The notes: generated by a model not told the origin, from the letters alone. A stretch of 64,000 nt of DNA from Microplitis mediator (GCF_029852145.1 NC_079974.1:16367582-16431581), one strand, 5' to 3'. Counted from the stretch's first letter, positions 22,601 through 34,600 are shown. Numbers and translations are program-made.

Positions 22601-22926
22601 CGCGATTATAAGCCGATACTAATGCGAAAGGATCTCCGAAAAGACCAACTAAAAAATCCCCGAACTTAATAAAATAATGAATATATATTAATAAATATAT
22701 ATATTGCTATTAAAGTAAAAATTAAAATATTTTAATTGAAAAAACATACTGCGAGATTTATTAATGTTATGTTTATGGGAGACTGAAGTGATTTTGAGTC
22801 TTTCATGACAACAAGAATAACAAAAAAATTTAATATTATTCCAAAAAATCCAATAATTCCTAGTATCACTGTTATTATTGCATAAATAATGTTACTATTT
22901 TGGCCTTCAAAAATATTTATACCCAT
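13661..22926 (-). CDS. Opsin, pteropsin/ciliary-like, 6 exons
   Basis: Seven-helix, retinal-binding light receptor. Exons: 22926-22750, 22664-22570, 15735-15625, 15565-15306, 15026-14908, 13864-13661; in frame, 321 aa. Diagnostic residues are the Schiff-base lysine (K270 in SLLAKSSICYNPIIY, six before the NPxxY Asn as in rhodopsin), the TM2 Asp in FGDFLVG and the ERW form of the DRY motif. The disulphide pair is C89 and C164. Glu158 lies six residues before C164 in FEAANISCSVLWE, the position of Glu181, while the Glu113 site is Tyr92. That counterion pattern and the PPLIGWGKYGFEAANISCSV stretch recall hymenopteran pteropsin rather than the visual r-opsins. Being short, it has little N- or C-terminal tail. 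An AATAAA lies 29 nt past the stop (13627-13632). Opsin identity is near certain; the subclass is less so. Confidence 0.9.
13961..14452. mobile_element. MITE with GGGCCGTTTATAAAATACGT ends, copy 2, interrupted
   Basis: The same element as 4027-4413 (opposite orientation of the arms), with matching CTATCATTTGTGACGCAATA and TTCATAAAATACGTC ends. A hairpin element is inserted at its centre (14159-14272). Located in the last opsin intron. Confidence 0.7.
14159..14272. mobile_element. Hairpin MITE, copy 2, with exact 8-bp target duplication
   Basis: AAGGTAAAAGACC at the left and GGTCTCTTACCTT at the right form the terminal inverted repeats. ATAAATAT occurs directly outside both ends (14151-14158 and 14273-14280). 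The uninterrupted host at 4027-4413 supports insertion into the older MITE. Eight-base duplications are typical of hAT-like transposition. Confidence 0.75.
14656..14725. mobile_element. 70-bp hairpin with TACACAGAAAAAA ends
   Basis: TACACAGAAAAAAAAAATTT on the left pairs with ATTATTTTTTCTGTGTA on the right, enclosing TTTGAGGCGAGAAAAAATTT. Related sequence ends the element at 52712-52957. Confidence 0.5.
15787..16111. mobile_element. 325-bp MITE with TACACGGAAAAAA ends
   Basis: Terminal TACACGGAAAAAAAAGAACA is mirrored by TTATTTTTTTTCCGTGTA. The interior has repeated CAGCNACAGG / CCTGTNGCTG units on both strands. It lies in opsin intron 2, just upstream (on the minus strand) of exon 3. Confidence 0.6.
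16238..16345. mobile_element. 108-bp Tigger/pogo-like MITE
   Basis: CAGTAGGACCTCGTTATAAG at the left is mirrored by CTTATAACGAGGTCCGACTG at the right. Ends of the form CAGTNGGACCTCGTTATAA are characteristic of pogo/Tigger elements of the Tc1/mariner superfamily. A TA flanks the left end only. Confidence 0.65.
16670..17310. mobile_element. Fold-back element, copy 1
   Basis: The two halves are inverted copies: CCCCCTATTAAATAGTTGCA, GGAGGTAAAAT and AGAGGTCGCTC on the left return on the right as GAGCGACCTCT and TGCAACTATCTAATAGGGGG. It shares the block GCTCTTAATATTAATATTTA with the element at 62365-63385. Apparent ORFs inside are by-products of the palindrome. Confidence 0.6.
18326..18425. mobile_element. 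100-bp hairpin, GCATGAATGTCAGAAAGA arms
   Basis: GCATGAATGTCAGAAAGA on the left is mirrored by TCTTTCTGACATTCATGTC on the right, with a central TCTGACAT repeat. It is a non-coding short hairpin in opsin intron 2. Confidence 0.5.
19656..20328. mobile_element. Fold-back element, copy 2 (TAGGGTG ends)
   Basis: A 673-bp palindrome with TAGGGTGCTTCAAAAAAA at the left and TTTTTTTGAACCACCCTA at the right; arms of about 320 bp match almost throughout. Flanks GTATGTTA and GTATGTAT look like a diverged 8-bp target duplication. Located in opsin intron 2. Confidence 0.7.
21030..21330. repeat. Less AT-rich repeat, also present inside element 'A' copy 3
   Basis: It begins ACACACCTACGGAGGAAAGG and contains TGCCTACCCGGGCCGAGGG. 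The reverse complement reappears in 29664-29845 (shared pieces TTTCCTCC.TAGGTGTGTAA, GTAGGCAATT.TACAC, AAATTT.AACTTT). Extent approximate; nature unknown. Confidence 0.45.
21475..22393. mobile_element. Fold-back element, copy 3 (older)
   Basis: The left end TTGAGGTGTTTCAAAAAAAA and right end TTTTTTTTTAAACACCCTA, with inverted arms around AGAGCTCAACGAACATTC / GAATATTTGTTGAGCTCTTA, show a diverged member of the same family as 19656-20328. Open frames in it are not genes. Confidence 0.55.
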
Positions 22927-24440
22927 TTTTTAATAATTATATACACTCCAGTACTTCAAGCGCGTCGTTTAAATTGAAACTGCCACAAATATATAACATT
23001 TATATCTATTATATACGAGAGAACGAGTACAGAGGGTGAGTATGAAGCTGCGCATTACGATTTTCAAGGAGCGGATATTTTAACAACCACAAATTTTTAC
23101 CGCTAAACAAATTTTTGAAAAATAAAATTAATATTTTTCAATCCAACTTATTGTCTTTGCGTAAAATTTAAAGAACGGAATAAAAATAATTTTAATTAAT
23201 TTGATAAAATAATTTAGGTTCTTAATTTCTCACCCTTCTGATGCCAAATAAAAATAAATAAACAAAATAAAATTATATAAGCACTTATGTATAATTTTAA
23301 ATAAATTATTTAAAATGACCTCTTTCGCTATAAACATCTGATCCAGCATTTTTCCATTGGATGATAAATTGTCACATATGTGTAATTAAAACAAAATCAT
23401 TAAAAAACTTTTCCTTTGTGATAAAAATTATTTCGTAAAAGATATTACGAGTAGAAAAGACCTCCCGTATCATTGTTTTTACTAATGATAGGATTTTTAC
23501 ATATATATTGTACTCGTTATTTAGGGATTATAAAATATAACCAACCGTTTTGAGCTGCATTTAATTAATAATTAACTTTTTATATCAGTTACGAGCAAGC
23601 TACAGTCACTACGTGACTTCCCGAGTATTACTACCAAATTTATTAAATGTGATTTGAATTGAACTGTTTATTACAATCTCTGCTCTAAAATTAACTGTAG
23701 AACCTTTTGTTTATTTATATTATTATTGAAATTTAATATGACAAATCTCATCATTAACTCGCAAACTTATTGATTTCGATGATTGTATAATCATGGGATT
23801 CTTCAAAAAAAATCTACACACGGTCAAATTTTTTTTTATTAGTCATCTAATATATTTTTTTTCACTGATACCAAATTAAATTTGTTTAATTTTTATTATC
23901 ATAGAAGACGTGGCAGACTAAATTTTTTTTATTTTCTCTTAATTATATATATAATAGTTATATATATTCAGTCATATTCAGTGACAGAAAAATTAAAATA
24001 TTAATTTATTTAAAGAAAATAAATACGATCGTCTTTTTTCCCGCGTAATTTAAAAGGAATTCGAATGATATAGATAAATTTATTTATCTCGATACTTGGC
24101 AATAAAAAAAAGTTTAAACCACGAAAAGACACAAATTCAAGTCGACCTTTCTAACAATACCAAATTTAATAACATTAACTAATTCTATCGTATAGATTGG
24201 CTGGAACAAACCTTTCTTTATTCTCTTAATAATATAGATTACGTTATCATCAATGACGATAATAAAGAAAATAAATTATTGTTTCATTATCGAATTATAT
24301 ATAAGACCAAAAAATTTGTTAGAGTAATTACCTTTATTGTTGATTTAAAAATTAATTGAAATATAATAAATGTACCTTGAGTGAAAAAAATTTTTTTTTA
24401 CTTAATATTAACGCATTTATTATTAGTATCGTTATTATTT
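22927..24440. other. Intergenic between opsin 5' end and PSMA3 3' end
   Basis: AT-rich sequence without recognisable coding similarity or clear inverted repeats. It should contain the opsin promoter just right of 22926. A poly(A) signal for PSMA3 (AATAAA, minus strand) is at 24416-24421, 20 nt after its stop. Confidence 0.5.
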
Positions 24441-26190
24441 TCACATATCTTCAGTGTCACTATCAGAATCCTCAGCCATAGCTTGGCGGGCTTTAGCTTC
24501 AGCTTCAGATTTTATTTCATGTGGAATACGCTCGTGTCTACCTTTCGTGTGCGCACCAACCCAGCTCATCTCTAGTTCAAACTGTTTATCTTTGAGTTCA
24601 TCATGAACTAGATAAATAATTCGGGCAGCTTCTTTAACTAATTCCTTGCATGACATGTCAGAGAGTTTTAATTTTTCGATTTCGGTTTTGGCTGATTGTT
24701 TTGCTTTGCCTAAAAAAAGAGTAAGCAAACAAAAATTTTTATTAACAAGATTAATAGTGAATTGTGTGACAAGGGATGGAACAAAACGATTTCAGACCAG
24801 GATGAAGTTGGCTGCCGTCATCTGCAGTCTGAAATCGTGTTTCATCCTGAGTTACACGCTAGATTCTTCATGATAACCTGCATTGGAACTTAAAGTTTCA
24901 GTGTCAGCAGCCAGTCAGAAACAAGATAATTTAAGACCAATGGTGTCATCAACTATTAAATTGTCATTTGCAATTTATAATTAAGCAGAAACTATAAATA
25001 CTATTTATTATTCAAACTAATTTTGATAAAACTTAATCACAATCAGAACTGTCATTTATGTAAATAAAATTAATGGTTTGAAATTACTATTGAACAAATG
25101 ACAAGCATCAGAGTTTAAATTGCGAAAGCCTTCAGTCAGCTGGCAGAAACATTCTTTTTGTTCCCAAGGGACGAAACAAGTTTGTTTCTGCCCGCTGACT
25201 GGCATTCACAATTTACGCGTTTACTAATATCAATTCGTGGCATTGGACTAAAATTATCTTCTTTTGACTGGCTGTAGAGACGCTGAAACTTCAAGTTTCG
25301 ATGCTGGTATCATGAAAACAATTTTAAAACTGATAAGCAATAATATAGAGTAAATATAATGGTGAAATGATATTTTATTTACCAACGGCACACCCAAAGT
25401 ATCCATAAGAAACTCCAGATGGATCGATCATGTACATTGCGGGTCCATCGGCCTCATAGGCACTCAAAATAACTGAACAACCGTAGGGTCGTACAGCTGA
25501 GTACAATGTATAGGCATGCATATACATCGCAACACGTTCATTTAAATATTTAACCGGGATTCCAACTCCATATTGTGCACGATAACTCGCTGCCTCTGAT
25601 CGTGCGGTCTCAACAATTTGTCGGGCATCAGATATTAATCCAGCTACAGCCATACCAACATGCTCATCAATATTAAATATTCTTTTATTTGCTCCAGCTT
25701 CATATAATTTTGATGTTACTAATTTTTCTACTGCAAATACAACTCCGTCTTTTCCTCGGAGACTTATTACTGTTCTAAAAATAAAATTGTCATTAAATAT
25801 TAGTAGATTATTTGATAATTCAACGATTGTTAATAATCAATTGTTGTAAATAATTCAGTGTAAAGTTTAATTGTAAGTTCTCGTGACTGGAGTTTAAATA
25901 TGAATGCTGACGAGTTTGAAAAGGACTTTTGTGTTAATAATTAATAAGTAACAATTAGTGAAAAAAAATATATAAATAAATACATACCCACTATTTTCGA
26001 CGGCTTTCTGAGCATATTCGACTTGGAAAACTCGTCCGTCAGGTGAAAATTGTGAAGCCGATAAATCATACTAAGAAAACATAAATTTTTAGGTTAGTTA
26101 AAAATGACTAAGTATTTTTACTTAAATGTATAAAATAATAAATAAACAATTGTAATATTATTGACTTACTCCGGTACCAATAGAACTCAT
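24441..26190 (-). CDS. PSMA3: 20S proteasome subunit alpha type-3
   Basis: Structural alpha-ring subunit of the 20S core particle (Drosophila Prosalpha7), in cytosol and nucleus. Exons: 26190-26170, 26070-25988, 25774-25383, 24709-24441; in frame, 254 aa, equal to the family length. The N-terminus MSSIGTG is followed by the alpha-type signature YDLSASQFSPDGRVFQVEYA at residues 8-27. Next come KAVENSGTVISLRGKDGVVF, EKLVTSKLYEAGANKRIFN, MAVAGLISDARQIVE and the conserved PYGCSVILSAYE. The acidic C-terminus EDSDSDTEDM is the casein-kinase-type tail known for alpha-3. The first exon codes only 7 aa, and its ATG is the sole in-frame start. The third intron carries a copy of element 'A'. Confidence 0.97.
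24753..25315. repeat. Interspersed element 'A', copy 2 (inverted)
   Basis: The same element as 2456-2986 on the other strand. Matching landmarks are CGATTTCAGAC, TTGGAACTTAAAGTTTCAGT, GGGCAGAAAC/GTTTCTGCCCGCTGACTG and the terminal GATGCTGGTATCATGAAAA. It occupies most of the last PSMA3 intron. Confidence 0.65.
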
Positions 26191-26743
26191 TGTGATATTT
26201 TATTTAAAACTTAATATTTTATTGTAGTTTGCAATAATTACAAGTCAAGTCACCCAAACAAAATCGTGAATTAGCGAAAAATCACACACACTATAGACTA
26301 TATCTATACACCATTGTCACTATTCTCTGTCTACTGGTATCATATAAAAAATTACAAATTGGTCGGTGACATCAAGAGACATCTACAATTTGAATTAAAA
26401 TTTACTGTCCAGGTGGCACAGTACTAAAATTATATGAGCGTAAACGTACCAGATATGAGACAATTTATAAATTTTAAATAAATAAATAAATTGAAATAAT
26501 GAAATTTAAAAAAATACGAGTACTGAATTTTCATGTGTGTGAGGGTGCATTCCGGAATGCGCTGCGAGCAGCCGTAGCGTATATTTGAAAAATAAATTAT
26601 AAGATATTGGAGAAAAATTAAAAACCGTACGCTGAAATGAAATAGCGGCAGAATATGATAGAAAAATATTTAAAAAATTGAAAAAAAGCACGCAAGTGTT
26701 TGAACAAACCTTGGTGGAGAAATAATATGCAGAAGGGTGTCCT

Positions 26744-26784
26744 AATACACTTGGAGATTTAATTTAAATTGCTCCAAGTGTATT
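26744..26784. repeat. Perfect 13-bp inverted repeat
   Basis: AATACACTTGGAG and CTCCAAGTGTATT are separated by 15 nt that include the palindrome AATTTAAATT. Confidence 0.6.
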
Positions 26785-27200
26785 GCAGCTAAAAAACGTC
26801 ACTTAACTGCTATTTCCCACCAGACGATGCCAGATGATTTTACTCAGGAACTTGGAAGTCATCAGCATCAGCAATTCGCAACACTTTACTTTAGCACTGA
26901 ACACTCAACACTTAAGAATACCACAAACACTTTGCACAGTTTAAACTTTACAAACACTGAACATTTTAATTAAACAATGACTATGAGCAATAAATTTAAT
27001 GGATAATTCTGCGAATTAACTGCAATTCTGCGTAATTTAAACGTAAAGAAGGATCTGGACTACTACTGCCCTTGTCGATGATACTGACTGACGCTATCGA
27101 ACCGCCAGTTGATACAAAGCAATCGACTTTACGATTCATCGACCACCCCCACTTTAGTAAAAATTTGAACGTTGAATACAGTAACGCGCAGTAGCGCTAA

Positions 27201-27212
27201 TTTGGCGCGAAA
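27201..27212. promoter_or_regulatory. Consensus-like E2F site
   Basis: TTTGGCGCGAAA fits the E2F/DP consensus exactly. The context (27100-27215) is unusually GC-rich and contains GCGC repeats. No start of a gene was recognised near it, so the function is speculative. Confidence 0.3.
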
Positions 27213-27440
27213 TTTCAAAATTGAAATTCAATAATTTTATTAAAATTTATTTGTGTCAATAATTATTTAAATTAGACTAAAAGGTATACTCGAAATTTTT
27301 TATTTTCATCAATAATTTATTAATTATTCTTATTAATTGCACGGCAAATTTGGATATTCGAAAAATAACTGATTAGAAAGGGAGAAAAATTAGAAATCGG
27401 AAATAAAAACAAAATGGCGACAAAATATGATAGAAATATT

Positions 27441-27650
27441 TATGATCCTGAACATAGCAGACATTTGAAAATTTTTGAATTTTTGTTTTTCAACAAATCA
27501 ATTGCAAAAAAAATAAACTAAAAATATTTACATCTAGAAAACTTTAAAAACTACAGGTGCAATTTTTCAAGTAATTTTTTTTTTTATGGTTTATCGTCTA
27601 AAAAAAAATCAAAAAATTATTAGACGTCTGCTAACTTCAGTATCATAAAT
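27441..27650. mobile_element. Common MITE (ATGATNCTGAAGTTAGC ends), reverse copy
   Basis: It starts ATGATCCTGAACATAGCAGA and ends with ATTATTAGACGTCTGCTAAC then TTCAGTATCATAA, matching the family described at 35588-35972. Confidence 0.6.
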
Positions 27651-29517
27651 ATTTCAAATATTTAAAAAAAAATCCGCAATTGTTTCGCGCAAAAATTGTG
27701 CTGCTACCACCCTGCACTTGCACGGTCTGCTGCTGAGCTGCACGCAGCGCATTTCGGAATGCATTCTCATTTTTTAATTTTTATTCTACTCTAATTTTGT
27801 TTATTTATTCAAAAATTTAAAAAATTGCTAATTGTTTTTTTTACATTCATACTCATTTTAGACCCTCATATTAAAAGAGTTTTTTAGACATGATGCTGAA
27901 AACAGCAGATATTAAAAAAATTCATTATTTTTTTTTTAAATGAAAAAATTAAATTCTGTCAGAAAAGTTATTAAAAATACATCTGAAAAAGTTTTATAAA
28001 TCTTTTGGTTCATAATTGATAAATAAAAACAAAAATTGTCAGATGTCTACTACTTACAGCATCTGGATGCTGGGCAATTTACCCTCTCTAATTGAAGTAA
28101 TGATAAATAATTATACTCATCAAGATTATTGTTAATATTTTATTGTTAAATGTACAGTAATATTATATAGGTAAGTCTTAAATAAATTTAAGACAACCAA
28201 TTCTGTGTGTCGATACATTTAAGATGATAAATATAATGCATTAATGTAAAATGAAGAAATGAATCTACAAAAACAATTATTTATACATATGAAAAAAAAA
28301 TAAAATAAAATGAACGATGATAATTAATAATAAAAATATAAATACCCTAGAAGAAACAAAAATGGTAAATATTTTAAAGACAATGATAATAATACAATAT
28401 ATATTGATATTGAATAATTAGTTAATTAACAATAATAATAATAATAATAAAATAACGATGAGAATTTAAATGACAATGATAACAATAATTAGCTACAATT
28501 ATCATGAAAGTTAATCATATAATTATACATACATATACATATTCATATACATGTGGATTTTTTTTTACTGTTTGCATATATTACATACATATATGTATGT
28601 ATGCGCTGTAATTTTAATATATTTAGTTTCAACTTGCGCTAATAAATGTACTCTTCATTTTTTATTATATATATATATACTTTTTTTTTTCATTGTCTTC
28701 TTACATTCATACAGATATTTATTTTATTTTTTAAAATTCACATACGCCCACAATTATTTAACTCTTGTTCTCGCAATAATTATCTATCATTCACTTGCAT
28801 TATTTTATTTAATTAAATTTTATTTTCGTCTACTTTAATGCACCAAAAAAATTGTTACACACGATTTATTAGTTAAATTTAATTGGTTAATTATTAGACT
28901 TACGTGATAAGTAACATGTACGTCTAATAAATCATTTATTTATTAATTAATTAATTAATTAATTAAATATTTATTATTCCATAGTCTGTTGAGTAATGAA
29001 TTTTATTATTTTATTTGTTATTTATTGTTTTTAAATTGCGTTAAAATTATAGTGTGCCGTGCAACGCATTTTTTTAAACTAATATCGTACAGTTCATAAG
29101 GTTTTACACGAGTGATATTATTTATATCACGATTTAATATCCCACATTATTTTATTACTGTTCATTAATAATAATATTTATTTCTTATTTTTCATCAGCA
29201 ACTTTTTATTCATCATTTTTTTCTTTATTTTTATCACCTATTTACTCTCATCAGAGAAAATATTAATTACACTAAATTTAGTTTTCATCTGAGATGGTTT
29301 CAATTAGTAATGAATGTTTAATTACATTACAAATGATTCGTTTCATGTCATTTCTCAGATTTTTATTAAATACAAATTTCTATTGAAGAAAAAAACAGTT
29401 GTTTTGACAAACAACAAAATAATAAACAAGCGCACAAATTTATTATGCACTCTACGACAAGCAATCTTTTGTGATTAACGACATTGTTTTTGTTATTTTA
29501 TTAATAAATATTATTTT

Positions 29518-30159
29518 CATAATACCAGCATCGAAACTTGAAGTTTCAGTGTCTCTACAGTCAGTCGAAAGAAGATAAAATTTCAGTCCAATGCCGATAA
29601 TTAATATTAGCAAACGCGTAAATTGTGAGTGCCTTCAGTCAACGGGCAGAAACAAACTTTCTTAACATACCTACACCGAAAGTTTAAATTTATACCCTAC
29701 TTAAAGAGAAGAAAGTCGTTTATTTCTTTCATGGGAAAACTTATGGCAAAAATTTGAACTTTCAGGTACAGATCACCTTCGGCTCAAGTAGGCAATTCTA
29801 CACCCGGTTTAAAATGTCTTACTTTCCTCCCTAGGTGTGTAACATACTATTACGTAAATGACAGTTCTGACTGTGATTAAGTTTTATAAAAATTAATGTC
29901 AATAATAAATAGGATTTATAGTTTCTGCTTAATTATAAATTGCAAATGACAATTTAATAGTTGATGATACCATTGGTCTTAAATTAACTTGTTTCTAACT
30001 GGCTGCTGACACTGAAACTTTAAGTTCCAATCCAGGTAATCATGAAAAATCTAGTGTGTAACTCAGAATGAAACACGATTTCAGACTGCGGGTGATGGCA
30101 GCCAACTTTACCCTGGTCTGAAATCGTTTTGCTTCATCCCTCGTCACACAATATACTAT
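29518..30159. repeat. Interspersed element 'A', copy 3, with an inner insertion
   Basis: The left (CAGCATCGAAACTTGAAGTT) and right parts (CGATTTCAGACTGCGGGTGA) match copies 1 and 2. The middle (29664-29845) instead carries sequence matching the reverse complement of 21030-21330, bounded by TAACATAC on both sides. Confidence 0.6.
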
Positions 30160-31526
30160 TTATTTATCATTTCATCATTATTATTACTATTATTATTATT
30201 ATAATTATTATTATTAATTTTTATTAAATTATTACGAAATGAGCATTTATGCATTTTTATTTTCCATTGTTTACTTGACAAACTTGATTTAAACTTTTCA
30301 TTTATTTATTACATTTTATTTTTATACTATTAGTTGTAGCATATAGAGGCTATAAATTGCCAAATATACAAGAGATTGAATGTATCGTATAAACAATTGT
30401 TCTTTTTTTTTTTTTTTGGTATTCAATATTATTTTATTTTTTATGAAAAAGTGGAAACTATCAAAGCGTGCTTTCAGCAAATTTCATTTTTGCTCCCTAT
30501 GGTGTAAAAACGCACTTTAAGTATAATTCAATTTTTTTTTTTTAGAATTGAGTCACTCATCCGTTTAAACAATTAATGAATTTATATTCTTCTTCTATTT
30601 TGTCAGTTTTATTGTGTAACATGAAAAGCACGTGCTCTCGATATTTTTTCGTAATGAAGGAAGATTTTAAATTCAAAAAGAAAAATAATTATTACTTTTG
30701 TTGTTTCAGAACATCGATGTCTACTACACATTATTTTAAATATTATTTATCTTTCCCGGTATTAGCATAAATAATACAGATTTAAATTTTTTTCATCTTT
30801 TATACGCTTTGATTATTTAAGCGATCGTGTCTTCAAAGTTTTGGCCTAATGATATTAATATAAATAAGCTTATTTTTATCTTTTATAATTTTTTTTTCTT
30901 TTCGTATTCATTTTACTCACTCGATTACTTGTCATGTTTTTAGTTTTTTTTTATTCTTTACATTATTTCTTCTTTAAGCTACTTAATTATACAAGAAAAC
31001 AATTTTTATATTACTATATATTTGTGTGCCAAAATTTTTAGACATTTACGGGCACATTAATCATAATTATTATGTTTTATCATTATTATTATTATTAATT
31101 ATCTTTAATTTAATTGTAACATTTAAATATTAACGTTTTTATTTAAGTGGTAGCATATTGATTTTATCTGGCATTATTTTGTACACTATTTTATAATAGT
31201 ACTTTTTGTATATCATTGCATCGTCCTTTTATCTTATATATATAAATATAAATATATATATGCACACACATTTTCCATTACAACTTAAATTATAAATAAA
31301 TTTAAAAAAAAACAGAAAAAAAAATTGTTATTGAAATTTGACAGATATAAATATGAGATGGCATTTTATTATAATACAATTATTCATTTATAAATGAATT
31401 ACTCAAGCGTTTAAATGAACTAAGACCAAAAATTTATTAATTTTTAATTTAAAAAAAAAAAAAATTATTGAATATTATATATATATACATTTACGCACAC
31501 AAGTTATATCTTTATTTATACACACA

Positions 31527-31648
31527 GGGCCAGTTTTTCAAACCGGGTTTATTTTTACCCGGGTTTAAATTAATATCGCTGGTATATCTATGTATTAATA
31601 GTATATATACCAGCAATAATAATTTAAATCTGGTTTAAAAAACTGGCC
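31527..31648. mobile_element. 122-bp MITE with GGGCCAGTTTTTCAAACC ends
   Basis: GGGCCAGTTTTTCAAACCGG is mirrored by TTTAAAAAACTGGCC. The core TATACCAGC/GCTGGTATA is palindromic. It is a compact, uninterrupted relative of the outer element at 434-1246. Confidence 0.65.
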
Positions 31649-34600
31649 TTCATTATTTGAAGTTATTTGACATCAAGCAATCTAAATATATTTTATTAAT
31701 GCGACTTTAACAGAACAATTAATTCAACTTTTTCAGGAAAAAAAATATATATAAACTAATCATTTATAAATTATTTATATAAAAAATAATTATACGTAAT
31801 ATTGATAATTTATTACTAGTATAGTTAGCGCGGCTCGGGTTACCAATACTTAAATAATAATTAATTAATTAATGAAAAGAAAAAAAAAAAATTTTATTAT
31901 TTAAGACAAAAAATTGAATGTTTCAAATCTACTTTAGTTTTTTTAAGCTTCAAATAATGATAAAAAAAAATTCTGATAGCATTGGCATGAGCTTTTTATA
32001 ATTTCAAACTTTGTACATGCGTTAAAATATTATTGTTATGATAAACCAATTAAATAAGACTGTATGGAAACTAATGAAAGATATTGACATTTAAATAAAT
32101 ATAGTATGAGACAGTTAAAAAAAAATAATAAATAAATAAAAAAGAGCAAGACATTCAATATACAAATTTAAATTGCTACAATGTCAGATGATATAAAATG
32201 AAAAATATTAAGAGTATTCTCAGACAGTCCCCCTCACTTTTTAAAAATTTTCAACTGTCATAAGCGTATCAAAATTTTTATCAATCAATTAAAAAAAAAC
32301 TACAGCATTAATTGACAAAAGGACAATTTCGCTGAGATGTAGAATTTAAAAAAACAACGTGGAGAAGTGTACAGAAATAGGTGGGATAGAATAAGGGATA
32401 AGCGTGCGGCACAATAACGTGCCACACGGTAGGCTATTCCGAACACAGGTTTTTTTCTGTGTCTTTAGACACTACGTTAAAAAAAATTACTTACAGTTTA
32501 TATCAACTGGGAGTTAAATGAAATTTTTGAATGAATTTCAGTAAAATTTTCATGCCTATTTTCAAATTTGAATTTCCAAATTCTGTGGGCTTAAATTCAT
32601 TCAACAAATTTCGTTCAATTCCTATTTGATAACAATCGTAAGTAATTCTTTTTAAATTCTACATCTCAGTGAAATTGTTCTTTATTTCAATTAAAGTTTT
32701 AATTTATTTTGAATTAATGATAAAATTTTGCTACGCTTGACATTTAAAATTAATTTCAAATTTTAAAAAAGTGCGGGGCACTGTCTGAGCATGGCCTTAA
32801 ATGTTATTGTTAGTATATACTTTTAGTTGATTAATATAAATATTCACTATATTTTAAATAAAATAATCAAAAGACAGTGGGCCCTATAAATATTGCAAAC
32901 AATAATTGATTTTATTAATAAAAAAATAGTGTTAAAATCTTTTATTCATTCCACTTTTCTATCGTTACTTTTAAATTTTTCACACTATTTATCAGTATAC
33001 AATGATATGTTTATGAATGATGTGCGATGAATATTATGTAAAATTAATAAATTTATTCAACCCTTCAGGAACTAATATCAATCCAACACATCCATCAATT
33101 AAAATAATTTTATTTCTTATCAAGATAATTATTATTAATTTATTTAAATATAAATATCATATGGTTTAAGTGAAAATTAAAACAAGTAAATCAGATAATA
33201 AATAATTATTATTACATTGTTTACAGTATCCCTAAAGGGTTAAATGGTGTAATGAAATAATAAGAAAAAACCAATAATAGCAGGCACTGTTTGTTTCTAT
33301 TTCTTTTTCTCTTTAGTTATGTTAAAAAATACATCAACAAATGTATTTTATTTTTATTCCAGATACATTAATTATGAATTATATTATATAGAGAGTATTA
33401 TTTGATCTTAATAATCCATTCTTATAATTTAAATATATTTATATTTATTTATTTATATATTTAATTTAATAATAATAATAATAATAATAATATTAATAAT
33501 AATAATAATAAACGTTTAATTTGAATCGAGCTAATAAACGTACACATATCTTATGTATTATACAATGCTACAGTATTCGTCGAAAGTATGAAAAAAATAA
33601 ACAAGCAAATTTAGACAATCACTCGTATATATTAACATGTGAGACCCACTGTACACTATATTATTATTCAAACAAACTTTATTATTATACTAAAAATTTT
33701 TATTCGTCTTAATAATTTAAATTAGTCGCCAGTCAATTTTATATTTTATCGAAATATCTATTTTTTTATTTTCACGTCAAATGCGAACGATTTTAATGGG
33801 ACTAATTATCGAGTAATAATTAATAAAGTCTCACATTTATTACAAAAAAAGAAGACTAATAGTAATAATTATAATATTAATAATTAAAAATAATGACAAT
33901 ATCAATAATAATAAAACCACTCGACAATAACAATAATCAATCGAACATATAAGAACAGCACTTGTATCAATATTCGCTATATTAATATTTAATCAGTATT
34001 GTATTTGCATTTATTTTAATTAATTTTCGTCGACTTGTTAAAAAAACAAAAAAAAAAGTATGTGTGTAGTGATGCTGCCTCATTTGAATATTGACCTGCA
34101 TTTAATATATTTTTTTTAAATTAATTTACTTTTTATTTAAATTGTCCAAACAAAACTCGATAAAAAGACGACGCAAACGATTCTAACGTACTACCACCAC
34201 ATTATTTACGTTAACACATCTCTCTTTAACCAAGTATTATATTTGCATATATAAACCCTTTTTTTAAGAGGCCTCATACCAGTTCTTCCTATTATATATA
34301 CACTGAATTCAATCCACTTGATAAAACTGATGTAATAATTACTTTAAATTAATTGCTACGTGAATTAAGTAATTGCTCATTTTACTATAACTAATTATTT
34401 AAAAAAAAAAAAAAAAAGATTTTAGATATAGATATACCTTTGTAATAATAAAAGTCTCAAATGTAAATAAAAGTAATTTTACATCAGTTTTAAATCATTT
34501 ATAGTTTGAATTGAGTTCAATTTACAACGGGGCATCCATATCTCACAGTCTATGAGATATAATAAATAATAAATTTTATTGATTTATCCGTTCAATAAGG

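Larger units (their letters stand above)
26530..27775. mobile_element. 1.2-kb element with GCATTCCGGAATGCGCTGCG ends
   Basis: GGTGCATTCCGGAATGCGCT followed by GCGAGCAGC at the left is mirrored at the right by GCTGCACGCAGCGCATTTCG and GAATGCATTCTC. The outside flanks (26448-26530 and 27775-27865) together resemble one continuous MITE like that at 62048-62230, so this unit seems inserted in it. The interior is less AT-rich, holds a perfect 13-bp hairpin (26744-26784) and a possible E2F site, and carries a copy of the common MITE at 27441-27650. No transposase seen. Confidence 0.5.

Noticed and set aside
28551..28838. Plus-strand hydrophobic 95-codon frame
   Set aside because: Translation of TATA/TTTT simple sequence with no family features.
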